The notes beneath the pieces were generated by a model that saw only the letters and a list, made by a program, of their open reading frames with translations, made no database searches and was not told the origin of the DNA. Source: an uncultured bacterium (GTDB lineage Bacteria > Cyanobacteriota > Vampirovibrionia > Gastranaerophilales > Gastranaerophilaceae). From it: 32,181 bases of DNA. Shown piece after piece: positions 1 to 7,767 of the stretch. The translations under genes and the position numbers were made by a program. The stretch lies in the NCBI GenBank assembly GCA_900547585.1, contig URHD01000013.1, forward strand, positions 1 through 32,181. The letters run 5' to 3'. How positions within the stretch are numbered: the first letter of the stretch is position 1; each line of letters opens with the position of its first letter.

Positions 1-330
1 TTTTGTTTTACCGAAATCGAATAAAAGCATATTTGCAGAAACGGTAGGCGCATAGTACATGTTATATTTTTGCGACATCATTCTTGCATAACCAGGATTT
101 GTCATAAGCATATCGTTTCTGGAGTAGCTTACGCCTGCGCTTAAGGTCGGGAAGTAGTTAGACCAAGCCTGCCCTACCATGGTTTTGTATATTTCTGCGT
201 TGCTGATTGCTGACATAATTGTCGGGTGATGTGTTATCGCAAGTTTTATACAGTCGCTGAGCGTTACTTCGCCGTTCATATCAGAGTATTCTATCTGACT
301 GTTAATTACGGGGAATTTGGTTTCATACAT
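1..330 (-). CDS. TolC-family outer membrane efflux protein, N-terminal part (runs off left edge)
   Basis: I translated this by eye on the minus strand; the frame is open to the window edge. The first 110 residues include a stretch typical of the first helix of TolC/OEP proteins (LSDCIKLAITHHPTIMSA), followed by a tyrosine-rich strand (YFPTLSAGVSYSRN) and LLFDFGKTK. TolC-family proteins form the trimeric outer-membrane channel of efflux and type I secretion systems. The first in-frame ATG is at 330, with AGGA 10 nt upstream, but this start gives no signal peptide. The frame stays open upstream to a TGA at 469-471, through a Lys/Pro-rich stretch that overlaps the end of minE in another frame, and contains no ATG, GTG or TTG there. 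The true start is therefore uncertain. It is the last visible gene of the minCDE transcription unit. The family call is fairly sure; the start is not. Confidence 0.7.
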   Translation of the reverse strand, partial: MYETKFPVINSQIEYSDMNGEVTLSDCIKLAITHHPTIMSAISNAEIYKTMVGQAWSNYFPTLSAGVSYSRNDMLMTNPGYARMMSQKYNMYYAPTVSANMLLFDFGKTK

Positions 331-434
331 TCCCTCGGCTTCCTGTGAAGATTCTTTTTTATGAATGGCGTTTTCTTTGTCTTTTTTTATTTCACGTTTT
401 ATATTCGGTTTAGCCTTATCAGGTTTTACGATTT

Positions 435-1010
435 CTACTTTTTGTTTTTCTTTTTCTTTGAAGTTTCCTCAGGCTGTAAATCTTCATTCGGGTTCCCTGA
501 TTCAGGGGGATTTTCGGATTCTTCCGTTTCTTTGCCTGCGGGCTCTTCTGATTCAGCCGGTTCAACTTCCTCATCGGCGGTTTCAGGCGCAGAATCAGCA
601 GTTTCTTCTTCCTGAGCGCCATCTTCTTCAGAATCCTGTGATTTTGCCATTTCTGCTTCGATAGCGGCTCTGATTTCAGCAGCTTTAGCCTCTTCTTCGG
701 CTTTTTCGAGCTCCTCGATTTCTTCTTTTGTCCTTGCTTTGATAACAGGTATATTCAGCATAAGCGCAATCGAATCACCCTCGCCCTCAAGGTTCAAATC
801 AAGTGCTTCGTTGTCGATTTCAATGTATTTTGAAATAACAGCAACGAGCTGCTCCCTCAATTTTTGCATTGTAATCGTATCGAGGTTCGTTCTGTCGTGC
901 AAAAGAACGAGTTTTAATCTGTTAGTAGCGGTTTCTTTAGAGTTTTCGGCTCTATCTGACTGAAAGAAGCCCAAAACTTTGTTGTACAATCCCGTAAAAA
1001 TATCTCTCAT
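435..1010 (-). CDS. minE: MinE, cell division topological specificity factor with long acidic C-terminal tail
   Basis: MinE stimulates the MinD ATPase and drives the Min proteins off the membrane, so that the MinCD division inhibitor stays away from mid-cell. Residues 1-92 match the MinE family: an N-terminal amphipathic stretch (IFTGLYNKVLGFF), the MinD-contact and beta region RLKLVLLHDR (31-40), and the dimerisation domain ending in LMLNIPVI. Family members are usually 80-110 residues; this one is 191. The extra 95 or so residues begin with a Glu/Ala/Lys helix, continue as a Glu/Pro/Ser-rich low-complexity acidic tail and end in a run of lysines. The gene starts 15 nt after minD stops, with AGGAACG before the ATG, so it is in one operon with minD and minC. 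The tail's function is unknown; it may be a disordered interaction segment. Confidence 0.93.
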   Translation of the reverse strand: MRDIFTGLYNKVLGFFQSDRAENSKETATNRLKLVLLHDRTNLDTITMQKLREQLVAVISKYIEIDNEALDLNLEGEGDSIALMLNIPVIKARTKEEIEELEKAEEEAKAAEIRAAIEAEMAKSQDSEEDGAQEEETADSAPETADEEVEPAESEEPAGKETEESENPPESGNPNEDLQPEETSKKKKNKK

Positions 1011-1025
1011 CGTTCCTGCCCCTTT

Positions 1026-1838
1026 CTATGCCTTAACCCCGAAGATTTTTTTCACTTTCGCAACGAAAGCAGCAAATCCTTTGGGTTCATCTATATCAAG
1101 GAACGGAACATCTTCACCGTTTATGCGTTTTGCAACATTTAAATATGCTTTTCCGGCAAGCGATTTTTCATCGTTTACAATCGGCTCGCCCTTGTTTGTG
1201 GAGGTGATGATTCCCGTGTCTTCGGGGATAATTCCGATTAAATCACATGAAAGAATATCAACAACATCCTCAACGCTCATCATATCGTTGGTTTTAATGA
1301 GGTTAGGGCGAACTCTGTTGAGCAGAAGTTTGTAAGATTTGATTTCTTCCCTTGCTTCAAGGAGTCCGATGATTCTATCAGCGTCACGAACAGCTGACAT
1401 TTCCGGCGTAGTGACGACTATTGCCTCGGACGCGCCTGCAACAGCGGTCTGGAAGCCCTGTTCAATGCCTGCAGGGCAGTCAACAAGGATAAAATCGTAT
1501 TCTTCCTGCAATTCTTCACAAATTGACTTCAACTGTTCAGCCGTAACAGCAGATTTATCGCGGGTTTGCGCAGCAGCAAGCAAGCACAGGTTAGGATTCT
1601 TTTTATCCTTAACGAGCGCCTGTTTAAGTTTGCAGCGTTCTTCAACAACGTCAACAAGTGTATAAACAATACGGTTTTCAAGCCCCAACAAGAGGTCAAG
1701 ATTCCTCAAACCTATATCAGTATCAATCAAAACAACACTTGCACCGTTTTTAGCAAGCGCCGTACCGATGTTTGCGCTTGTGGTGGTTTTTCCTACTCCG
1801 CCTTTTCCGGAAGTAATTACGATTACTCGCCCTGTCAT
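1026..1838 (-). CDS. minD: MinD, septum site-determining ATPase
   Basis: This is a ParA/MinD-type P-loop ATPase that binds the membrane as an ATP dimer, recruits MinC and is released by MinE. The deviant Walker A motif GKGGVGKTT lies at residues 11-19. The MinD signature DTDIGLRNLDLLLGLEN follows at about 40-56, and the Walker B region LVDCPAGIE at about 118-126. The C-terminus ends in an amphipathic helix (FVAKVKKIFGVKA) that fits the membrane-targeting sequence. The length of 270 residues is normal. AGGAG stands 8 nt before the ATG. It lies between minC (28 nt upstream) and minE (15 nt downstream), the common C-D-E order. It shows nothing unusual in itself. Confidence 0.97.
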   Translation of the reverse strand: MTGRVIVITSGKGGVGKTTTSANIGTALAKNGASVVLIDTDIGLRNLDLLLGLENRIVYTLVDVVEERCKLKQALVKDKKNPNLCLLAAAQTRDKSAVTAEQLKSICEELQEEYDFILVDCPAGIEQGFQTAVAGASEAIVVTTPEMSAVRDADRIIGLLEAREEIKSYKLLLNRVRPNLIKTNDMMSVEDVVDILSCDLIGIIPEDTGIITSTNKGEPIVNDEKSLAGKAYLNVAKRINGEDVPFLDIDEPKGFAAFVAKVKKIFGVKA

Positions 1839-1866
1839 TATTTTTGCTCCTTTTATGTGGTTATTT

Positions 1867-3066
1867 TTAATCGTTTAGTTTTAAAATTACAATATTGTCA
1901 TTGACAATGCGCGCTTCTTCCGGCATTACCGTGTTGCTTTTGTCAACATAAACAATATTGGAGGCGTCAGGCCTACGCGCAAAGAAATCAGCAATGCGAA
2001 GCTGAATTGCATTAAGCTGGAGAGCACGGATTCTGGCTTTTTTGTTTCCTTCGCTGCCGGCATGAGCAATTCCGCCCAATGCCCCCCAAACAGTTATATC
2101 GCCCAGTGCATGAACCTCTGAACCCGGGTGGCAGTCGCCGATGATAACAAGATTGCCCTCTGCTTTTATAACCTGACCTGAACGAACGGTTTGTTTTATG
2201 TATTTTGTGGGCATTTTTAAAATCAGATAGTCCTCTTCGGTCAATTCTTCCTGAGGAATCTCAATTTCAAAGCCTTCTTTAGCTTCCGGGAAGTTTTTAG
2301 CCTCCTGCGCAAAGATATTTTCAAGTTTGTTTTCAGAATCAAAAATGCTGTCCAATTCGTCCTGTATAGATTTTTCTTCTGACTCGCTTTTTGGTGCAGT
2401 TTCTAAATCAGAAACGCTATTTTCTGTATTTTCAGCAACAGGCGCAAAATCATGTATTTCATCATCTGAAATTTCAGGAGCAGCCTCCGTTGTTGCGACT
2501 TCTTGAGGAGTTTCTGGTTCTTTTTCTTCCTTTGTAACATCCAGCTGTGTTTCAAAAGGTTTTGCACTCTCGCCGAAGATTTTTTCTTTAGCTTTTTGAG
2601 CAGCAAGCATCATTTTTTCTTCAAAATCTTCCTCGATTTTTTCCTCTGAAACCTCAAATTCTTCTTCGGCTTCGTCCGTTGCCTCATCGATAGCTTCTTC
2701 AAGTTTTTGTTCGGGAGTTTCCAGGTGTTCTGTCATAGGAACATATTGAGAAACCGGTTTTTCGTCTTCTTTGTCTTTTTCTTGAGCCGCATTACTAATC
2801 AGAAATCCCAGTGTTGCAGCAGCAAGCTCGGTTTGCTTTGATTCAGAGGAAACGACAGAAAGTGTTGAATTTATGCTGTTTATGAGCGAGTTTATGCTCA
2901 GCAGTTGCGATTGATTTAGGTCAATATTGCCGAGTTTTAAAAATACTTTTTGATTATGAGCAGCCTCCGCGTCAATTATTGTACTTAGTTCAAATACAAC
3001 ATCCGCCGGAGTTTTAGCATAAGTTAAATCTATAACATACAAATTTTCCGATGAAATGTTTTCCAT
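1867..3066 (-). CDS. minC: MinC, division inhibitor with a large acidic linker
   Basis: MinC blocks FtsZ polymerisation and is placed by MinD. The C-terminal MinC_C domain is clear from about residue 293: RSGQVIKAEGNLVIIGD, then GSEVHALGDITVWGALGGIAHAG, then KARIRALQLNAIQLRIADFF, which form its beta-helix and MinD-binding face. The N-terminal 90 residues (VFLKLGNIDLNQSQLLSINS) resemble the MinC_N FtsZ-binding domain. Between them lies a linker of about 180 residues that is very rich in Glu, with Ala, Pro and Ser, and is predicted to be disordered or a highly charged helix. MinC is normally 220-270 residues; this one is 399. The start at 3066 has AAAGGA 6 nt upstream. It is the first gene of minC-minD-minE. 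MinE in the same operon is also extended by an acidic tail. Confidence 0.92.
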   Translation of the reverse strand: MENISSENLYVIDLTYAKTPADVVFELSTIIDAEAAHNQKVFLKLGNIDLNQSQLLSINSLINSINSTLSVVSSESKQTELAAATLGFLISNAAQEKDKEDEKPVSQYVPMTEHLETPEQKLEEAIDEATDEAEEEFEVSEEKIEEDFEEKMMLAAQKAKEKIFGESAKPFETQLDVTKEEKEPETPQEVATTEAAPEISDDEIHDFAPVAENTENSVSDLETAPKSESEEKSIQDELDSIFDSENKLENIFAQEAKNFPEAKEGFEIEIPQEELTEEDYLILKMPTKYIKQTVRSGQVIKAEGNLVIIGDCHPGSEVHALGDITVWGALGGIAHAGSEGNKKARIRALQLNAIQLRIADFFARRPDASNIVYVDKSNTVMPEEARIVNDNIVILKLND

Positions 3067-3184
3067 ATAAATCCTTTAACCATTCTCTTTCTTAAAGGAT
3101 ATATGAAATATTTACGAAATACAAATTTTTTGCAATGTTTTGTATCAAAAAATTTATAATTTATTGCCATAAAATCCAAAAACA

Positions 3185-3211
3185 AAAAACTCCGCTAATT
3201 ACGGAGTTTTT
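3185..3211 (-). terminator. Rho-independent terminator after the coiled-coil gene
   Basis: Ten-base perfect inverted repeat (AAAAACTCCG / CGGAGTTTTT, loop CTAATTA). On the minus strand it is followed by a T-rich run (TTTTTTGTTTTT). The stem begins inside the stop codon of the minus-strand gene that ends at 3210, so it ends that transcript about 115 nt before minC. Confidence 0.85.
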
Positions 3212-4448
3212 ATTCTTCATCATTTTCTTCGTTCAATCCGAGTTCGATGTCTTTTCCGAGCTTGAGAGCTTCAAGTCTGTTTTCAAGTTCAATTTTTTCG
3301 TTTTTAGCTTTTTGAATTTTAGCCGGAAGCTTGGATTTGTTAGTTTGAAGAGCTTTGAGCTCATTTTCTTTTGTTGTGGTTATTGCTTTTCTTTTTTCGT
3401 AGATTTTGTGGATTTTTTCCTGCTGTTGTTTAAGTTTTTCAACCTCTGCAGCTGCTTCACCAAAAGTTTTATGAGCTTTGATTCTGGTTTGTACTGCGTC
3501 TTCATATTTTTGTTTTGCAGCCACTTTTTCTTCATAAAGCTTGTCAACTTTTGCTTTCATATCAGCATAACCCGGATCAGAGGTTTGCATTTTGTTCAAA
3601 GCGAGTTTTGCTTTATCATATTTTGAGCTTGCGTTTGTATATGCATCCATAGCTGAAGATTCATCATCTTTTGCTTTTTCAAATGCATCGTTGAGCTTTT
3701 GGGATTCTTTGTCTTTAATTTTTACTGAATCATCGATTGTTTTTACCGCTTTTTCTGCGTTTTCTTCGCTTTTTCTGGCATCAAGAACTTCGTTCGACTT
3801 ATTATCAATTTCTTCATCGATATCAGCAAGTTCCTGCTCGGCTGCGGCAATGCTGGAATCGAGTTCATCAACTCCGGCTTTAATTTCATCAATATTTTCA
3901 GAATCTGAAAGTGATTTTGATGATTTTACTGCGCCGTCTATCGCTGTGGTTTCAGCTGTTGCGCCTTTTTTTACGGCAGGTGCCGAGCTTGAAGAATTTT
4001 CAACATTAACTTTTGTGCCGTTCTCGGATTTTTCTGACTTTTTGCTTCCAAAAAGGTTGCTCAAAGAACCGATTATTGAAGTAACTGCCGATGCAATACC
4101 AAATACACCAATCATTTTAGTAACGAAATTTAAAAATCCGTTTCCGCTGTTTCTATAATTAGAAACATAATTTGTTGTAGGATATAAATCTCTGAGATTG
4201 TAACCTGTATTGAAGTATTTGCAAGAATCTTTTCCGTAAGCAAGTGAAAATACGTCTGATGATTTTGTATCAATTCTTGATACATCCTTGCCGATGTTAA
4301 AGTTGCTGGGTGAAACTCTTGAAACATTAAAAGGTTGTTGCCAGATGTTTATTTTTGCCGCATTTGAACCGAGGCTCGTGTAAGCGGGTGAACAGCTGTT
4401 AGATGCTGCTGCCTTTTTAGTTAAATTTTGTTTTACTTCTCCGCTCAT
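3210..4448 (-). CDS. Unknown coiled-coil protein with one hydrophobic segment
   Basis: I do not recognise the family. The 412-residue protein has three parts. The N-terminal 100 residues are rich in Asn, Ser and Tyr. A hydrophobic stretch at about 104-134 (FLNFVTKMIGVFGIASAVTS) could be a membrane helix or an amphipathic insert. From about residue 180 to the end there is a long charged coiled coil, rich in Glu, Lys and Ala, with heptad-like spacing. There is no signal peptide. GAGG lies upstream of the ATG and a strong terminator follows directly. It is divergent from the sugar kinase at 4589 across 140 bp of very AT-rich DNA. A structural or scaffold role at the membrane is a guess. It is probably lineage-specific. 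Confidence 0.75.
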   Translation of the reverse strand: MSGEVKQNLTKKAAASNSCSPAYTSLGSNAAKINIWQQPFNVSRVSPSNFNIGKDVSRIDTKSSDVFSLAYGKDSCKYFNTGYNLRDLYPTTNYVSNYRNSGNGFLNFVTKMIGVFGIASAVTSIIGSLSNLFGSKKSEKSENGTKVNVENSSSSAPAVKKGATAETTAIDGAVKSSKSLSDSENIDEIKAGVDELDSSIAAAEQELADIDEEIDNKSNEVLDARKSEENAEKAVKTIDDSVKIKDKESQKLNDAFEKAKDDESSAMDAYTNASSKYDKAKLALNKMQTSDPGYADMKAKVDKLYEEKVAAKQKYEDAVQTRIKAHKTFGEAAAEVEKLKQQQEKIHKIYEKRKAITTTKENELKALQTNKSKLPAKIQKAKNEKIELENRLEALKLGKDIELGLNEENDEE

Positions 4449-4471
4449 ATCGACCTCGTTTTATATAACTG

Positions 4472-4499
4472 TATATATAATAAGTATATAACTTTTCAA
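4472..4499 (-). promoter_or_regulatory. Candidate sigma70-type promoter for the coiled-coil gene
   Basis: On the minus strand TTGAAA (4494-4499) is followed after 16 bp by TATATA (4472-4477), about 24 bp before the start codon at 4448. The region is so AT-rich that chance matches are likely. Confidence 0.35.
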
Positions 4500-4588
4500 A
4501 AATTGCCTTTTTGTATATACTTTGTGTTACATTTCTTAATATTTCATATAAATTTGAACAAAACAGCAATCTGTGATACATTTTTGCT

Positions 4589-5524
4589 ATGGGAGAAAAT
4601 TTAGATATAATAACCATAGGAGAGGGACTGGTAGAGCTTTCGAGTAACAAAAGTCTTACCTATGCACAAACGCTGGATAAATATTACGGAGGAGATACGC
4701 TCTGCACTGCGGTTGCTGCGCAAAGGCTCGGTTCAAAAGTCGGATATATCACCCGCGTGGGAACCGATCATTTTAAAGAGTTTCTTTTGGACAGCTGGCA
4801 GCTTGAGGGATTAGATATTTCACAGGTAAAACTGGTTGAGGGGATTAACGGCATATATTTTGTTGCATTGCCTGAAGACGGCGACAAAGAATTCTCTTTT
4901 TACCGCAAAAAAACCGCCGCTACCAGACTGTCAGTGGAAGATATCTCTGAAGAATACATAAAAAGCGCTTCAATTGTATATTCAACCGGCGTCACGCAGG
5001 CACTTTCAATTTCTGCAAGAGAAGCGGTTAAAAAAGCATTTGAACTGGCAAAAAAACACAATATAGCAACAGCCTACGACCCGAATTATGATTCCGGGCT
5101 GCACAATATTGAAGAAGCAAAAGAAGAGCTGGATGAAATTATTGATTTTACAGATATTCTCTTTTTGAATCTCCAATATGACGCACAAAAGCTTTTTGAG
5201 GTGGAATCACCGGAAAAAATTATAAAACACTTCTGGGACAAAGGAGTTAGCACCGTGGTCGTAAAATCAATCAAAGACGGCGGCTATCACGTGGGTTATG
5301 CGGGTGATATTAACTTTATTGGCTTCTGGTCAACGGAAATTGTTGATTCTACGGGCTCGGGAGATACGTTTAACGGCGCATTTATCCATGCAATGAGCTC
5401 AGGAATGTCGGCTGTTGAATCAACAAGGCTTGCGTCAATAGTTGCTGGCATGCAGTGCAAAGGAATCGGCGCAATAAAATCAATTCCTTACAAAGAGCAG
5501 GTATATTCGGCATTTTATGGATAA
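4589..5524 (+). CDS. PfkB-family carbohydrate kinase (2-keto-3-deoxygluconate kinase-like)
   Basis: The protein transfers phosphate from ATP to a sugar in the ribokinase/PfkB fold. The N-terminal motif DIITIGEGLVEL and the Gly-Gly (YYGGDTLCTAVAAQRLG) at about 33-50 form the sugar site. The C-terminal signature STGSGDTFNGAF (254-265) holds the anion hole and the catalytic Asp259; the usual GAGD reads GSGD. Length 311 is typical. Sequence around the substrate site looks most like KdgK or related sugar-acid kinases, but the substrate cannot be read from sequence alone. No clear Shine-Dalgarno sequence precedes the ATG. Its last 8 bases overlap the start of the csaB-like gene, so the two are probably translated together. 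Confidence 0.85.
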   Translation: MGENLDIITIGEGLVELSSNKSLTYAQTLDKYYGGDTLCTAVAAQRLGSKVGYITRVGTDHFKEFLLDSWQLEGLDISQVKLVEGINGIYFVALPEDGDKEFSFYRKKTAATRLSVEDISEEYIKSASIVYSTGVTQALSISAREAVKKAFELAKKHNIATAYDPNYDSGLHNIEEAKEELDEIIDFTDILFLNLQYDAQKLFEVESPEKIIKHFWDKGVSTVVVKSIKDGGYHVGYAGDINFIGFWSTEIVDSTGSGDTFNGAFIHAMSSGMSAVESTRLASIVAGMQCKGIGAIKSIPYKEQVYSAFYG

Positions 5525-6542
5525 AAAAATCAGAGCGGCTATTTCAGGATATTATGGTTTTGACAATTTCGGCGACGAAGCGATTTTGAGCTCGCTTGTC
5601 AACGAATTAAAGAAAAACGACATAGATATCACCGTATTTTCTAAAAACCCGCCAAAAACCTCGGAAAATCTTGGAGTTATGTCGGTAAACACTTTTGATA
5701 TAAAAAAAGTGCTTGAGGTTTTGAAAAATACCGACGTGCTTATAAGCGGCGGAGGGAGCCTGCTTCAGGACGCAACCAGCCTGAAAAGCCTCTTGTATTA
5801 TCTATTTGTTATTTCAGCGGCTTTGCACTATAAAAAAAGGGTTATAATTTTTGCTCAAGGTATTGGCCCGATAAAAAACCTTTTCGGGCGGCTCCTGACA
5901 AAGTCTGTACTTAAAAAATGCGCTTATATCTCGGTTAGAGATGAAAAAAGCCTTTTCAGAGTACGAGGATGGTGCGCAAAGGCTGATCTGGTAAATGATC
6001 CGGCCTGGGGAATGCCGCTTTATCCGGCAATTCCTATGGGCAGGGTGGGAATACAGCTCAGAGATTGGAAAAGTCTGAGCGGAAAGTACCTTTTTACGCT
6101 TGCTCGTCAGGTTGCAATGAATTTTTCTGACAAAGAAATATATATATATTCTTTTCAGGACGCACTGGATTTGGAAATCTGCAAAAAATTTGAGGGAAAT
6201 TTAAAACTAGCAAATCCAGCAATAAAAACAAAAATTATCAGCGGTTTGAGCATTGATGGAGTGCTGAAATCGTTTTCAAATCTGGATTATCTCATTGGCA
6301 TGCGCTATCATGCCTGCCTTTTGGCGCTAAAATACGGAATCAGAACGCTGGCGCTGAGCTATGACGAAAAAGTCGAAAAACTGGCAAGAAGATTCGAAAT
6401 CCCGTGCTCAAATTTAAACGACACGCAATGTCTGGAAGAAAAAATAGACAAACTCAAAAAACTCGACCCCAAAGAGCTAAAAACAAAAGCAGACGCAGTT
6501 ATTTTTGACTTTTCAGGAACGCTCAGAGCGATTAAAAGCTAA
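5517..6542 (+). CDS. csaB: CsaB-like polysaccharide pyruvyl transferase
   Basis: CsaB-type enzymes transfer pyruvate from phosphoenolpyruvate to sugars of cell-surface polysaccharides, making ketals that anchor S-layer-type proteins or acidify the polymer. Family marks are the N-terminal GYYGFDNFGDEAILSSL (12-28), SGGGSLLQDATS, AQGIGPI and SVRDEKS, and a C-terminal half with GMRYHACLLALKYG. Length 341 is typical. The ATG lies inside the last codons of the upstream kinase gene (8-nt overlap). The stop codon at 6540-6542 overlaps the stop of the convergent sugar isomerase gene. A two-gene unit of sugar kinase and pyruvyl transferase suggests a role in surface glycan synthesis; which glycan is unknown. 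Confidence 0.85.
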   Translation: MDKKIRAAISGYYGFDNFGDEAILSSLVNELKKNDIDITVFSKNPPKTSENLGVMSVNTFDIKKVLEVLKNTDVLISGGGSLLQDATSLKSLLYYLFVISAALHYKKRVIIFAQGIGPIKNLFGRLLTKSVLKKCAYISVRDEKSLFRVRGWCAKADLVNDPAWGMPLYPAIPMGRVGIQLRDWKSLSGKYLFTLARQVAMNFSDKEIYIYSFQDALDLEICKKFEGNLKLANPAIKTKIISGLSIDGVLKSFSNLDYLIGMRYHACLLALKYGIRTLALSYDEKVEKLARRFEIPCSNLNDTQCLEEKIDKLKKLDPKELKTKADAVIFDFSGTLRAIKS

Positions 6543-7597
6543 TCAAGCACGACCTTTTTCAACCCCTTAGGCTGGTCAGGATTTCGCTTCAAAAGGTTGG
6601 CAATTTCGCACGCAATGAGCTGCAGGGTAATCAGTGAGCCGAAAATAGCCTTGATTTTTTTGCTTGTCTTAATATATATATTCATGTCGCCGCAATCAGC
6701 CTCCTGAACCGAGGTTATGCAGGCAATTTCGGTCGTATAATCAGCACGGATTTTCTGAATGTTCCTTTTTGCTGAAATTTCGTTTTCGTCATCAATAATT
6801 GTAATAACAAACGCCCTGTTATTAAGCACTGCAACATGCCCGTGCATAAACTCGCCAAAAGGATAAGCCATGACATTTATGTAGGAGGTTTCTTTGATTT
6901 TCAATGCCCCCTCTTTTGCCACGGGGTAGTAATTTTTGTTCCCGAGAATAACAATATTGCTGTGAGTCGAGGCTTCTTTGGCGACTTCATTGATTTTTTC
7001 CACATTTCCGATAATCCGCTCAAGATAAAGCGGCAAACGGCGCAGGGCTCTCAAATCAACAAACAAATCCTCGCCCCTGAACTCTTTTATCTTTAAAATA
7101 ATAAAAATCATGCAAAGAAGCTGCGCGCAGAGCGCTTTTGTTGACGCAATGCTCTTTTCGACGCCTGCATCTGAAAGAATCCGGTAATCACAACCGTTCC
7201 ACAGGGTCGAATCCTTGGCATTCGTTATGCACATTGTTCTTCCGCCCTTTTCTTTTATTATTTTAAGGGCATTGAGCGTGTCGGAGGTTTCACCTGACTG
7301 GGAAATAAAGATAAAAAGGGTTTTTGGCGTTACGAAGTGATTTTTTTGGAGGATAAATTCACTTGAATACTCATATTCGCAAGGGATTCCGACCATTTCT
7401 TTGAAAAGCGGTGCTGCAATTGCCGCGCAGTTGTAAGAAGAACCGCTCGCCGAAATCACAATATTGTCTATGTCGTCCGGCATGCTTATATTTATGCAAT
7501 TGCCCTCTGACACGTACATGCCGAGAAGTTTTTGAACCACTGACGGCTGTTCAAAAATTTCTTTTTGCATAATTGATTTGAGCTTCTGGTTTTCCAT
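6539..7597 (-). CDS. Double-SIS sugar isomerase/deaminase, GlmS-like without glutaminase domain
   Basis: The protein has two SIS (sugar-phosphate isomerase) domains and aligns with the C-terminal half of GlmS. Visible landmarks are SASGSSYNCA, SQSGETSDT (phosphate binding), ASTKALCAQL, KEGALKIKETSY (Glu corresponding to E488 of E. coli GlmS), FGEFMHGHVAVL (His region) and a C-terminal DQPKGLKKVVLD with the lysine near the end. The GlmS glutaminase domain with its N-terminal Cys is absent: 352 residues against about 600. It is therefore more likely a GlmD/NagB-II-type glucosamine-6-phosphate deaminase or isomerase using ammonia than a normal GlmS. The ATG at 7597 is preferred over the GTG at 7600 because GAGG lies 5 nt before it. 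The last base of the csaB gene overlaps its end. Confidence 0.85.
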   Translation of the reverse strand: MENQKLKSIMQKEIFEQPSVVQKLLGMYVSEGNCINISMPDDIDNIVISASGSSYNCAAIAAPLFKEMVGIPCEYEYSSEFILQKNHFVTPKTLFIFISQSGETSDTLNALKIIKEKGGRTMCITNAKDSTLWNGCDYRILSDAGVEKSIASTKALCAQLLCMIFIILKIKEFRGEDLFVDLRALRRLPLYLERIIGNVEKINEVAKEASTHSNIVILGNKNYYPVAKEGALKIKETSYINVMAYPFGEFMHGHVAVLNNRAFVITIIDDENEISAKRNIQKIRADYTTEIACITSVQEADCGDMNIYIKTSKKIKAIFGSLITLQLIACEIANLLKRNPDQPKGLKKVVLD

Positions 7598-7626
7598 CAC
7601 AACCTCACTTCTTATTACATTCTGCC

Positions 7627-7645
7627 GTAAGTTATCAAAACTTAC
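7627..7645. promoter_or_regulatory. Inverted repeat in the leader of the SIS gene
   Basis: GTAAGTT / AACTTAC with a 5-nt spacer (ATCAA), 30 bp upstream of the SIS gene start. TGCCG (7623-7627) and CGGCA (7657-7661) form a possible outer stem. It lies downstream of the predicted promoter, so it may be a 5' UTR hairpin or a second operator. Confidence 0.4.
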
Positions 7646-7663
7646 ACTATCATTATCGGCATA

Positions 7664-7692
7664 ATCTTATTAAAAGTTTAATAAAGTTGCAA
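7664..7692 (-). promoter_or_regulatory. Promoter of the SIS gene with a palindromic operator in its spacer
   Basis: On the minus strand, -35 TTGCAA (7687-7692), a 17-bp spacer and -10 TAAGAT (7664-7669). Almost the whole spacer is a perfect 8-bp inverted repeat with a 2-bp centre (TTATTAAA AG TTTAATAA, 7667-7684). A repressor bound there would block RNA polymerase. The palindrome is seen directly; its use is inference. Confidence 0.5.
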
Positions 7693-7767
7693 AAGTTTAC
7701 AATTATCAATAAAAATCAGCAAAAAAAATTCTTTTCTGAACTTGAAACATAAAAAGGGAGAAAAAAA

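Noticed and set aside
361..664. Plus-strand ORFs opposite minE and the TolC start
   Set aside because: They mirror the acidic/low-complexity minE tail; composition is Phe/Ser-rich and there is no ribosome binding site.
3135..4158. Plus-strand ORFs opposite the coiled-coil gene
   Set aside because: They are Phe/Ser-rich reverse shadows of a Lys/Glu-rich coiled coil, without a start signal.
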